Assembly: GCA_019456195.1 (NCBI GenBank)
Contig: VRUK01000023.1
Coordinates: 1-57,463 of the forward strand
Reading direction: 5' to 3'
From: Planctomycetota bacterium
GTDB taxonomy: Bacteria > Planctomycetota > Phycisphaerae > Sedimentisphaerales > Anaerobacaceae
DNA length: 57,463 nucleotides
Made by a program: the position numbers and the translations under genes. This document shows, piece by piece, positions 1 through 8,824 of this stretch. Position 1 is the first letter of the stretch; the number at the start of each line of letters is the position of its first letter. Under the pieces are notes generated by a model that was not told the origin of the DNA, did no database searches, and saw only the letters and a list, made by a program, of their open reading frames with translations.

Positions 1-201
1 GCTTTCATCATTACAAACGACATAACTTATTGGCTCCACTAAGGGTTACAGAACGAAAATGAAATCATACAGTACAGCTATACTGCTGAACCAAATCTCC
101 GATAGAATATCAAATCCCTATATAAATTCAAGTATTTCTGTTATTCCTGGAAAGTAAGCAATCAAACATAACAAATGAAATCAATTTCAAAATGCATGTA
201 T

Positions 202-230
202 TTGAACTTTATGATTAAATTTGCTATTAT
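202..230 (+). promoter_or_regulatory. Sigma70-like promoter for the TolB-like gene
   Basis: TTGAAC (202-207) and TATTAT (225-230) are separated by exactly 17 bases. Transcription would start near 237, giving a leader of about 47 bases before the ATG at 284, which also has a GAGGA ribosome-binding site. Nothing else in 1-283 looks coding. The match is by eye against the bacterial consensus; no transcript data. Confidence 0.5.
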
Positions 231-283
231 GATGACAGAGGATTTCATATTGGAATGAACCAGATAGTTGAGGACTATATTTT

Positions 284-1789
284 ATGAATCATTTGGCTAA
301 ATATTTTGTCGTATGTTTGAGCGTTGTAATCCCCCTACAAGCGGGATGCGCTTATTCACAGAATCCATCGCTCGGTTTGTTCGAGGAACATCGTGACATT
401 GGTGAAGTCCTTAAGGCCGGTCATGTTAAATACGATGCCGCACAGAAGAGTTATCTCATTGCCGGCGGCGGGGAGAATATGTGGTTTAACAACGATGCGT
501 TTCACTTTCTATGGAAGCGAGCATCCGGCAACATCTCGCTTGCCGCAGACATCCGCTGGATAGGTACCGGTGGAAATCCACACCGCAAGGCCTGCCTGCT
601 TATTCGCCAAAGTCTCGAACCGGATTCCCCCTACGCTGACGCTGTAATTCACGGCGACGGTCTCACATCGATCCAATATCGACAAGTGCGCGGCGGTCCG
701 ACACGCGAGATTCAATCCAATGTTACCTCGCCGCTCAAAATCCAAATCGAAAAAGAGGCCGATTATGTCTTTATGTCAATTGCTCGTGAGAATGAAACGC
801 TTCATTCAGCCGGAGGCTCTTTTAAGATTAAATTTAGTGAGCCCTTCTATATCGGATTTGGTGTTTGCGCCCACGACAATGCTGTATTGGAGAAAGCCAT
901 TTTCTCAAACGTCGAAATCAAGATGGGGAAACGGAATACTGCCGAAGTAACTGCCCTGGAAAGCACATTAGAAACCGTCGCAATCGCTTCAAAAGACCGA
1001 CGCGTGGTCTATCACATCAGCGATCATATCGAGGCTCCCAACTGGTCCAGAGATGGCAAGCACTTCCTGTTCAACAGCGGCGGCAAGATTTACAAAATGC
1101 CGGTCGATGGCAGAGAACCTCAGTTAATCGATACTGGATTCACCACTCGCTGCAATAACGACCACGGCCTTTCGCCAGATGGCACACAATTAGTGATAAG
1201 CGATCAGTCCCAGGAGGATAGAAAATCGCTTATCTATATTTTGCCAGTTGTTGGCGGAACACCACGCCGAGTAACTTCGCATGGCCCGTCTTACTGGCAT
1301 GGCTGGTCGCCCGATAGTAAGACACTGGCTTTCGTCGGCGAAAGGAACGGCGAGTATGACATATATACCATACCTGCAAAAGGTGGGCAAGAAAAGCGAT
1401 TGACAACAGCCCCGGGTTTAGACGATGGCCCCGATTATTCACCTGACGGCAAATACATATACTTCAACTCGACACGAACCGGGACAATGCAAATCTGGCG
1501 AATGAAATCCGACGGAAGCAATCAGCAGCAAATCACATTCGATAATTACAACGACTGGTTCCCGCATCCATCACCCGATGGCCGATGGATTGTGTTTCTA
1601 TCGTTTGAAAAAGAGGTAGAAGGACACCCTGCAAACAAGGATGTTATGCTTCGGATTATGCCGAAAGATGGAGGCGAGATTCAGGTGCTCGCCAAACTCT
1701 TCGGCGGACAGGGCACCATCAATGTGCCATCCTGGTCGCCCGACAGTAAAAACATAGCCTTCGTGAGCTATAGGTTGGTTAATCACTGA
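284..1789 (+). CDS. Secreted TolB-like (PD40) beta-propeller with N-terminal concanavalin-like domain
   Basis: The 501-residue product starts with an export signal ending near Cys22 (PLQAGC), an imperfect lipobox, so it may be a lipoprotein or simply secreted. Residues about 35-205 look like a DUF1349/LamG-type jelly roll. Residues about 240-500 carry repeated blades with WSPDSK, YSPDGK or PSPDGR cores (six visible), the hallmark of TolB/PD40 propellers. Such proteins usually act as binding or scaffold modules in the envelope; no catalytic residues can be assigned. The start is supported by GAGGA 9 bases upstream. The gene stands alone and converges on the long minus-strand operon, ending 53 bases from it. 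Family-level call is firm; the ligand is unknown. Confidence 0.85.
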   Translation: MNHLAKYFVVCLSVVIPLQAGCAYSQNPSLGLFEEHRDIGEVLKAGHVKYDAAQKSYLIAGGGENMWFNNDAFHFLWKRASGNISLAADIRWIGTGGNPHRKACLLIRQSLEPDSPYADAVIHGDGLTSIQYRQVRGGPTREIQSNVTSPLKIQIEKEADYVFMSIARENETLHSAGGSFKIKFSEPFYIGFGVCAHDNAVLEKAIFSNVEIKMGKRNTAEVTALESTLETVAIASKDRRVVYHISDHIEAPNWSRDGKHFLFNSGGKIYKMPVDGREPQLIDTGFTTRCNNDHGLSPDGTQLVISDQSQEDRKSLIYILPVVGGTPRRVTSHGPSYWHGWSPDSKTLAFVGERNGEYDIYTIPAKGGQEKRLTTAPGLDDGPDYSPDGKYIYFNSTRTGTMQIWRMKSDGSNQQQITFDNYNDWFPHPSPDGRWIVFLSFEKEVEGHPANKDVMLRIMPKDGGEIQVLAKLFGGQGTINVPSWSPDSKNIAFVSYRLVNH

Positions 1790-1842
1790 GGTGGATTTGG
1801 TAAGCACTTTTAACTTGTCTTTGTTTTAAGATGCTGTCGCTA

Positions 1843-2841
1843 TTACTGGGCGTTATCTACTTTGTCTGTCTGTTCGTAGATTTGAGCAATATTAGAGAGC
1901 AGTGCTTCGAGTTTTGAAAAATATTCATCTTCGGAAAAAGTCTCTCTCGAATCACGAAGCTTCATAACTTCAAGTTCAAGATTATCCCGTTGTGTTCGCA
2001 GGGTGGGAGCCATTTTCATTTCATCTTCACTGTAAACCAGGTAAAATTGGTGGGCGCGGTAGCCATCGAGAGATGCGCCATCCATGGCCTTTTGTACAGG
2101 CCGGATGCCTCGAAACCAGTCAGCCCGCGTGCCCAGTCCATCTCCATTGTCGTCAAGCAAGGCATGTTCGGTGATAAGGCGACCAGCAGCAGAATAGAAT
2201 TCATCAACTCTATTAGAAGCGGTGAGAAACGCTTCAAGCAATGAAGTCTGGCCATCTTTGTCAAGGTCTGCTTTTGGGTCTGCGATTGAATCGGCCAGAT
2301 ATTTACCAAACCTCGCATAGTTCTGTTCAAAGCCGCTCTTGGTTGCCGTGATTATTACACGTTCCCGTGAAGATAGCCTACTTAAGAAAGGAGCACTTGA
2401 CGAAGCAGAATTTATAACCGCAACAGGCCTTGAAAACGTCTTAAGCCATTCGGCCAAGACATCGGCCGAGATATCAGGGCCACGGAGGTTGAATTTTGCC
2501 GTTCTCCCATCGAAAGTTCCATGGCCGATTAAAACCAGCCATAAAGCGGCAGAGGTATTTTTCGACTCATTCGTCAATATGTCATGTAACCTCGCACGAT
2601 CGGACGAGCCATCAGTTTTGTCCAAACCAATTGAGACATATTTCGCATGGCCTTTTAAGCAGGCTTTCTCCCAAAGGGCTGCCCATTCGGTGAATTGTGC
2701 TGCGTATTCCGGAGTCCCGGCAGCACCGACAACAACAATTACGACAGGATTTTGTGGGTTTTCCGCCTCAGATATTTGCGCAGAAAGCACAGCATCTCCG
2801 AAAACCAGCATACCAACCAATAATGTTATTATTATCTTCAT
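1843..2841 (-). CDS. Caspase/C13-like fold protein apparently lacking the catalytic cysteine
   Basis: Last gene of the eight-gene operon. The ATG at 2841 overlaps the preceding stop (ATGA) and begins a signal peptide (MKIIITLLVGMLVFG), so it is preferred over a longer in-frame start at 2949 buried in the upstream gene; the product has 332 residues. A central alpha/beta domain has IVVVGAAGT near residue 35, a legumain/caspase-type GHG with His107, and a strand at 141-150 reading AVINSASSSA, where C13/C14 peptidases carry catalytic Cys in an EACxSG-like turn. No Cys is present there. A DxDxDG-like acidic stretch (DLDKDG) and a LLDDNGDG loop could bind calcium. It may be a pseudo-protease or use Ser. 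The C-terminus (about 275-332) is helical. Confidence 0.8.
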   Translation of the reverse strand: MKIIITLLVGMLVFGDAVLSAQISEAENPQNPVVIVVVGAAGTPEYAAQFTEWAALWEKACLKGHAKYVSIGLDKTDGSSDRARLHDILTNESKNTSAALWLVLIGHGTFDGRTAKFNLRGPDISADVLAEWLKTFSRPVAVINSASSSAPFLSRLSSRERVIITATKSGFEQNYARFGKYLADSIADPKADLDKDGQTSLLEAFLTASNRVDEFYSAAGRLITEHALLDDNGDGLGTRADWFRGIRPVQKAMDGASLDGYRAHQFYLVYSEDEMKMAPTLRTQRDNLELEVMKLRDSRETFSEDEYFSKLEALLSNIAQIYEQTDKVDNAQ

Positions 2842-5210
2842 GGCATCCCTTTCCAACGTCGCAGAGTCCATTCTCCGGCAAAACAAATCAGAACAATCAG
2901 GAAAATGGCCGGCAAAACCCCCGGCAAATCCCACAATGGCTTGACCCACGTATCTGTGATCGGGGCGGCCCGATTAGGCAGGTTACTAACAAATTCATCT
3001 AATGCGTCAAGCTCAATGACATTGCCTCCGGTCTGATTAGCAATTCTTTCGAGCAATGTGTGATTGGTTCCTATCGACCTAAATTCATTAGCTTCAAGAT
3101 CAACAGCCCATCCGGTTTTTGCGTCACCAAGCTCGATACCATTGGCATCGGTTACAACGGCACGGGCAAAGTATCCTCCATTAGAGCGGGGAATATGTGT
3201 AGCCTCAAACAGTCCGCTTTCGGTAAGCACGGGTTCGGCCGTTAGCTGTACTTTTTGGCCCTGGGGTTCACGCACTTCGATGACAACTGAAACATTATCC
3301 ATAGATTCAAAATCTTTATTACGGGCATAAACTTGAAGCATAACCGGCTGATTTATTTTTTCCGGCTTGTGCACCGCCTTGAGAGATATCCGGTCGGGCA
3401 CATCAGCAACCAGCCACCGCAACGTTTGTCTCCAGAATTTATTCATTTCATCACGCATTTGAGGCCGTTTCATACCCCATCGCCATATATCACCGATAGT
3501 CAAAGCTGCGACACGCCCATTGCCATACCTTTGTATAACCAAAGCCGGAATCTGCCGATCCGGATCGTTGCCAATCGTAGCAATTACTCTCGCACCCGGT
3601 TTAACTGCCCGTGTGCAATTGAGCACACGAAATGCAGGCATCTTCAAGAGCCGCTTTATTTCATCCTGCTCATTGTCACATAATCTGGCCCACGGCTGGA
3701 GCAGGCCTTCACGAGTCAGATTCATATATGCATGCTTTACAATTTCCTGCCGGGCCATCCGGTCCAGATAGACAGGTAAAATATGACCTATAGGTGTTCG
3801 ATGGAAGTTACCCTGCTGGAATGATTCTTTTCCGCCGAGCATTAAGAAACCGCCGCCGCGCTCGGTAACAAATTCCTGAAGCAGCTCCATTTGGTCATAA
3901 GAGAAGAACTCCGCTTCGACGTCATCGAGTACGAGCGCATGATAACCGAATAATTCTTCTTTCGTTTTGGGAAATCCATCGCGAAGCTCCTCCTTGTCAC
4001 GCGTATTAAGGCGAACAAGAACAGGCTGGTCGTACTGTTCGGTTTCTTTCTCATCTTTATTGTCAAATCCACGGAACAGTGGATTGCTCACCTCACCGGC
4101 ACGTCCCCGCCAATCATACTTCGGTTCCCGTCTTGCGACACGAAGAAGCCCCACAAGCTGCACCTGCTCATCTTCACTGATTGCCCGCTGCAGAAACTTA
4201 TATTCCCAGTTCGGCCTGCCGGTAACATACAGAATACGATACGGCCCCTCGCCGCGATCAATGACAACTGTACGTTTATTGTTGGCCAGTGTCGCTTCCG
4301 ATGGCCCTTTATCCTGTTCCGGGATTCCATCCTGCTGGATTTCTTCTGTTACGCTAAGATTATAAAACAAAACACCGGTCTTATCCGGACGCAAACGAAA
4401 ACGGAACGCCTGTTTCTCATCGTCCTTAGACATTTTGTGTGTTTGTCGCTGCACCAGCTTGCCTGAGTTTTCGAGCAAATCCACCCTAACGGTTTTGCCG
4501 GTATAACCAGTTGCCTCAACGTCGGCCTGAATCATCACCGGAGCATCCTCGAAAGACGTCTGGCTAACAGAGACATTTGTCAAAGAGATATCTTTTTGTG
4601 GTTTCGGACCTCCTATTACAACCGGGTAAACAGGAGGCACAGACGACAAATCATAGAATTGCTCTGCCAGGTCAGTAGCATTTCCATCGGTCATCAAGAG
4701 CACACCAGCCAACGGTCTGCCTTTGTAGCGGGTAGTAATTGTTTGTAAGGTCATACCTATCGCAGAGGTCTTGCCGTCAAAATTCAACTCTGAAAAATCT
4801 GTCGTCCGACGTAAGCGAGAATCGAATAAATATTGTCGAACCTGAAAAGTATCGGCCAAAGTACCAAGCCAATTGGAATTATCCGTTTGTAATGCAGCCT
4901 GAAGTATTTCTCCGCGGCTTCGAGTTATGCCCTGGTCCCGAATATTCATACCGCTGCTGTTATCAGCTACAACTAAAAACAGATTGGCGCCAGATTTGGC
5001 GCGTCTTCCACTCCAAAGCGGCTCAATCAGACATATCAGCAAGACCAACACTCCCAAAAGCTTCAGACAAAAAGCGGTCTTATGAATCGCTCCTAATTCC
5101 GCTGATTGACGATATGACCAAAACAAAAGAACAACAGCCACAGCAAACACCAGCATTATCAGCCAGAGCCATGGGCCTAGAGGAATAGTAATTGAACCAA
5201 GCAAAATCAT
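2838..5210 (-). CDS. Membrane-anchored VWA / glutamine-amidotransferase-like protein
   Basis: The 790-residue product has two N-terminal membrane helices (about 10-30 and 42-62), then a VWA-like domain with a degenerate MIDAS (DNSSG) and a later LMTDGNATD strand. The middle resembles a class I glutamine amidotransferase fold (ALVLDDVEAEFFS followed by MLGGKESFQQG around 430-480) without an obvious Cys nucleophile. After a beta-sandwich-like stretch there is a C-terminal membrane helix (about 765-783). This architecture recurs beside BatA and MoxR genes in Planctomycetota. The start shares its A with the upstream stop (TGATG) and the end overlaps the caspase-like gene by four bases, so translational coupling is likely. 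Role: probable membrane partner of the MoxR system; substrate unknown. Confidence 0.8.
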   Translation of the reverse strand: MILLGSITIPLGPWLWLIMLVFAVAVVLLFWSYRQSAELGAIHKTAFCLKLLGVLVLLICLIEPLWSGRRAKSGANLFLVVADNSSGMNIRDQGITRSRGEILQAALQTDNSNWLGTLADTFQVRQYLFDSRLRRTTDFSELNFDGKTSAIGMTLQTITTRYKGRPLAGVLLMTDGNATDLAEQFYDLSSVPPVYPVVIGGPKPQKDISLTNVSVSQTSFEDAPVMIQADVEATGYTGKTVRVDLLENSGKLVQRQTHKMSKDDEKQAFRFRLRPDKTGVLFYNLSVTEEIQQDGIPEQDKGPSEATLANNKRTVVIDRGEGPYRILYVTGRPNWEYKFLQRAISEDEQVQLVGLLRVARREPKYDWRGRAGEVSNPLFRGFDNKDEKETEQYDQPVLVRLNTRDKEELRDGFPKTKEELFGYHALVLDDVEAEFFSYDQMELLQEFVTERGGGFLMLGGKESFQQGNFHRTPIGHILPVYLDRMARQEIVKHAYMNLTREGLLQPWARLCDNEQDEIKRLLKMPAFRVLNCTRAVKPGARVIATIGNDPDRQIPALVIQRYGNGRVAALTIGDIWRWGMKRPQMRDEMNKFWRQTLRWLVADVPDRISLKAVHKPEKINQPVMLQVYARNKDFESMDNVSVVIEVREPQGQKVQLTAEPVLTESGLFEATHIPRSNGGYFARAVVTDANGIELGDAKTGWAVDLEANEFRSIGTNHTLLERIANQTGGNVIELDALDEFVSNLPNRAAPITDTWVKPLWDLPGVLPAIFLIVLICFAGEWTLRRWKGMP

Positions 5211-8200
5211 CAGTCGCCACCTCCCAGATTTTCATAGTACCTTCGTACCAATTCGGCAAAACGTCCGGGAACCGGGTCGCGATCGATAGGTACAAGCGCT
5301 TCATCCGACTTGAGCTGAGCCAGCTTGTCACTGAGATGTTTATGCAATTCTGTCAACGGATTGGTGATTTGCTGTTTTACAAGATCCCACTCTGGTTCTT
5401 TACCGTGACGAGTGAATTCAGCACGAATCGAACGGGCGCGGTCCCGTATCCTTGCCGCTTCATCGCGCAGGTCGCGCTCAGTGAGCATCTCCTCCACATC
5501 ACGGAGGCGATCCGACCATTGGCTGAAATCTCTTCCGGTGAGCGGTCCGTTCGGATCGCCCTGGTCCCATTGCCCGGACAGAGTGCCCCCCCAGCCACCA
5601 GGACCGGTTCGACCACCAGGATTAGACCTCATGCCAGCACGAGCATTAGCTGTCTGCCCTCTTGAGCCGCCGCGTGGTGAACCCTGTTGTTGAGCATTGT
5701 TCGGGTCAGAACCGGTAGGACGATTTCCGCCCGGGGCATTTGCCGATAGTCTGCCGCCCTGCGGCTGTTGTGGTGATTGCCTGCCCTGCCGCTGGCCGTC
5801 AGTTTCTGGTTGAGCGTTACCAGGTCTCTGCTGATTTGCCGATGAGTCCGCCATCTCGTTAGAATCACTCAGTTGCCCTCGGCGTTGATTACCGGCACGA
5901 GCAACTTCTTCATTGACCTGTCTAATCAACTCGTCGAGCTGTTGTCTGGCCAGACGCAACGATTCGGCCTCGTCACCAAGCACATTTTCAGCAGCCTCTT
6001 CGACGCCTTTCCTTATCTCTTCGATACCTTTTCCGGCCTGTTTCTCAATCTCCTGCGCCTGCGGCAGGAAATTGCGTTTCAGCAGTTCCCCGGTTGCCTC
6101 AAGCGCTCTGTCAACATTGTCGGTGCCTGCCTTTCGTAACGTATCGTAGAGCCTTCTCGAAAGCAGCGGTTCGGAAGTCTCAGACTGCTCAGACACATCT
6201 TTCATCTGTTCAATTAACTTTTCGGCACTCTCTCTCTGCCGGTCGATTCGTTCCGCCAGTTCACGATTTACTCCGGTAAATGTAAGTGTTTTTCTTTCAG
6301 AATCTATCTGTTGTTTTATGTCCTCTGCTATTTCATTTTGCCTCTGGTCGAGCTGCTGTGCATTCTCACGCATATTTTGCATCTGCTCGGTAAACTGTCC
6401 TGAAGTATTTTTCCGAAAATCGTCACGCATCTGTTCCAGTTCACGTTGCGCACGTGTTGTGGAAGTTATTGCCCTTGAGAGCATACCCTTTTCCAGTTCC
6501 TCAGCCGATTGACGGATTCTTGAGCGGCTCTGATCGAGCTGCTCTCTCGCATCGGCCATACGTTGGCGGTTCTGGGACGTTTCCATTCGCTGTCGCAGCT
6601 CATCAACGTCCTGAAGCGCCTGGAGCTGCTGTTCTGTGAGACGCTTAAGCTGCCAGCGAATCTCCTGCTTCTGCTGCTCATTCTCGGCCTGCCGAAGCGC
6701 CGCCTGAGCTTCTTTGAGTCTTTCGCTCATTTCATTCTGTCGTCGTGCCAGCTCGCGAAGTCTGTTAAGAACCTGAAGATCCTCACGTTGTGTCTGCTGC
6801 TGAGACTGAGCTAATCGCTGAGTTTCGTATCTATTCTCCTTTTGTGTCATCTCTAATTGCTGTAATTGCTGCTCAGAGCGGCCAGAGCGGGGGTTGCCGC
6901 CTCCACCTTTGCCGCTGCCCTTTGCAACCTGTTTATCGAGATCTTTTAGTTTAAGAAGCTCTTGATATGCCAACTGCTCAGAGGCCAACGCCGGTGTCAG
7001 TTCTTCTGTTGAAGCTGATTGGCCCGCATTGGTTAGATGTTCCAGCGATGTCTCCATATACCCGGCAGCTTCCTGCAAGGCTTTCATTGCGGACGAGTCT
7101 TTTGCCTTTGACATCGCCGATTGGGCCTGCTGCAGAACATCAGCCTGCGATTGCTGGACAACATCGAGGTCTTCCTTGTGGTCATCAATCCCTCCCGACT
7201 GCTCGGCATGCTTCTTAACATTCCAGGTAGCGATGATAATCTGCTTCTGTAATTTGGCGAGCTGTTCGCCCTGCTGCTCCTGTTGCTGGCCGCTTTGTCT
7301 TTGATTCTTCTGCTGCTGGGATGACTGGCTTTCGCGGAAAATCTCTTCAAAGTGACGAACTTCTGCAAAATATATATCGCTGGAAGTTCTTCGTTTCCTG
7401 CCGTCCGCTCCTACATCGTCAGCCCAGAAGAAGTAAGTAAGCAACTGGTCGGGCCGGGCGTTAATATCTTCAAATGCCAATAAGTGCTGAATACGTAAAT
7501 TCTCGTTTGACAGCACCGACTGACCAAGGGTGATGTCTCTACTTTGAGTGCCGGCAAGTGTATAACTCAGCCCATAGCCGGTCACACCATAGTCATCCGA
7601 TACCTGGGCTTCCAGGCTCAATTCCTCTAAAGGTGATGCAACAACGTCACGATTGGGAAATAGCGGTTTTAGTTCGGGGGGGAGGTTTTTATGGACATCA
7701 ATTATAAAACGCGGCGGTATTTTATTTGTCAATCCCTGAGCATCGGTTAGATACAGCTCAAATCGTCGATTCTCCATAGGTGTGATTGAAGTCGTATAGG
7801 TGTTCGGCTGTTTATCAATGGCGTTTAGATTGAGAGCTGATTGTTTTTTTGAAATAAGCTGCGCCGTGGTTACCGGTTTGTTAAGGATAAATGTCAGAGT
7901 AACCTCAGAACCTTCGACTACACTAATCTGCCGTGTGTCTTTGATAACTTTTTCGGGCAATTTCGTATATGAAGGGTACACAATCTTCGCATCCGCTTTT
8001 TTAAGCGTGGGGTGCTCGAAAGCGCTTATTCTAAAGTTTTCCGTGCGTTTTTTAGCGTATTCGATATGGTATATCAAGTTGTTATTGACCTCCGGGATAA
8101 GGCCGCCAAACACGGGATCTTCAAGGTTTTTTGCAAGAACGATCCGCTTTTTGTCCTGCTCAGACGTACCTACCCAAAGATTTGCTTCCGGGGGCACTCG

Positions 8201-8824
8201 CCCGTCAAAACGTGCCATAATAACTACAACGGTTCCTAATTCAACAGTCGTGTCTCCCGGACTAACGGTGATATTATAATCTCCGCCGGTCAGTACACCT
8301 CTATCGATTGTGAAGAAAGAAGGAGTAGATGGCAAAAGCTGTGAAAGTGCTATGATGATAAATGACAGCGCCGCAATACCTCCAAACTGTGTCAGGTAAA
8401 GCTTTTTTGATGATATACTCCGAAGCCAGTCGTATTTGTCCGCATGCCTAAGAGCATCACCGATGACCCGTTCCTGAAGATAACCAAGTTGGCCGCCGAG
8501 TCCCTGGGGCTGCTGTTCTATTGCGGCTAATAACAGGGCCTGCATATCGGGGTGTTGCTGCTCAACATTTCGTGCAACGGCCCGATAGTCCAGGTGTATC
8601 TGACTATATTTGTATAAGGCTAAAACCGTCGCCAGCAGAGTTGATATGCATAATACCCAGTTTGCGATTAGCGAATTCCAGCCCCAGAGCCAATCAGCAA
8701 TTACCAGAGAGACGCCGATGATTCCCGCAATGAACCAATAAGCCGACAACCTCCACATCAAATACAAACGTCTTCGGCGATTCACTATTGGCCGGAGTTG
8801 TTTGCGAAGAGCTTTTTCAATCAT
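5210..8824 (-). CDS. DUF4175-like membrane protein with a very long Gln-rich coiled coil
   Basis: The 1204-residue product has two adjacent membrane helices (about 28-48 and 54-74), a third near 146-166, then an Ig-like periplasmic stretch of about 300 residues. From about 490 to 960 it is almost continuous Gln/Glu/Arg-rich coiled coil. A low-complexity Gly/Gln/Asn/Pro linker (about 970-1095) precedes a short conserved helical tail. This order matches DUF4175-family proteins found in BatA/MoxR operons. It overlaps BatA by four bases and the downstream gene by one. It is likely a structural envelope protein, with the coiled coil spanning or bundling in the periplasm. No catalytic motif is seen. 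Confidence 0.8.
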   Translation of the reverse strand: MIEKALRKQLRPIVNRRRRLYLMWRLSAYWFIAGIIGVSLVIADWLWGWNSLIANWVLCISTLLATVLALYKYSQIHLDYRAVARNVEQQHPDMQALLLAAIEQQPQGLGGQLGYLQERVIGDALRHADKYDWLRSISSKKLYLTQFGGIAALSFIIIALSQLLPSTPSFFTIDRGVLTGGDYNITVSPGDTTVELGTVVVIMARFDGRVPPEANLWVGTSEQDKKRIVLAKNLEDPVFGGLIPEVNNNLIYHIEYAKKRTENFRISAFEHPTLKKADAKIVYPSYTKLPEKVIKDTRQISVVEGSEVTLTFILNKPVTTAQLISKKQSALNLNAIDKQPNTYTTSITPMENRRFELYLTDAQGLTNKIPPRFIIDVHKNLPPELKPLFPNRDVVASPLEELSLEAQVSDDYGVTGYGLSYTLAGTQSRDITLGQSVLSNENLRIQHLLAFEDINARPDQLLTYFFWADDVGADGRKRRTSSDIYFAEVRHFEEIFRESQSSQQQKNQRQSGQQQEQQGEQLAKLQKQIIIATWNVKKHAEQSGGIDDHKEDLDVVQQSQADVLQQAQSAMSKAKDSSAMKALQEAAGYMETSLEHLTNAGQSASTEELTPALASEQLAYQELLKLKDLDKQVAKGSGKGGGGNPRSGRSEQQLQQLEMTQKENRYETQRLAQSQQQTQREDLQVLNRLRELARRQNEMSERLKEAQAALRQAENEQQKQEIRWQLKRLTEQQLQALQDVDELRQRMETSQNRQRMADAREQLDQSRSRIRQSAEELEKGMLSRAITSTTRAQRELEQMRDDFRKNTSGQFTEQMQNMRENAQQLDQRQNEIAEDIKQQIDSERKTLTFTGVNRELAERIDRQRESAEKLIEQMKDVSEQSETSEPLLSRRLYDTLRKAGTDNVDRALEATGELLKRNFLPQAQEIEKQAGKGIEEIRKGVEEAAENVLGDEAESLRLARQQLDELIRQVNEEVARAGNQRRGQLSDSNEMADSSANQQRPGNAQPETDGQRQGRQSPQQPQGGRLSANAPGGNRPTGSDPNNAQQQGSPRGGSRGQTANARAGMRSNPGGRTGPGGWGGTLSGQWDQGDPNGPLTGRDFSQWSDRLRDVEEMLTERDLRDEAARIRDRARSIRAEFTRHGKEPEWDLVKQQITNPLTELHKHLSDKLAQLKSDEALVPIDRDPVPGRFAELVRRYYENLGGGD

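Noticed and set aside
1..283. ATG on the minus strand at position 8 as the start of a gene leaving the window
   Set aside because: Only three bases past the codon are visible and there is no ribosome site, so nothing can be supported.
720..1158. Several open frames over 70 codons inside the TolB-like gene on both strands
   Set aside because: They lie wholly inside a gene with clear PD40 blades, lack ribosome sites, and match no domain.
2339..2944. 201-codon plus-strand frame opposite the caspase-like gene
   Set aside because: It is antisense to a gene with a convincing signal peptide and overlap start; no family features.
2842..2949. Longer N-terminus for the caspase-like protein
   Set aside because: It lies inside the preceding gene and would bury the signal peptide; the ATGA overlap start is far better.
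6850..8000. Gln-rich repeats as a DNA repeat or CRISPR-like array
   Set aside because: The codons are varied and encode a coiled coil; there are no regularly spaced identical repeats.
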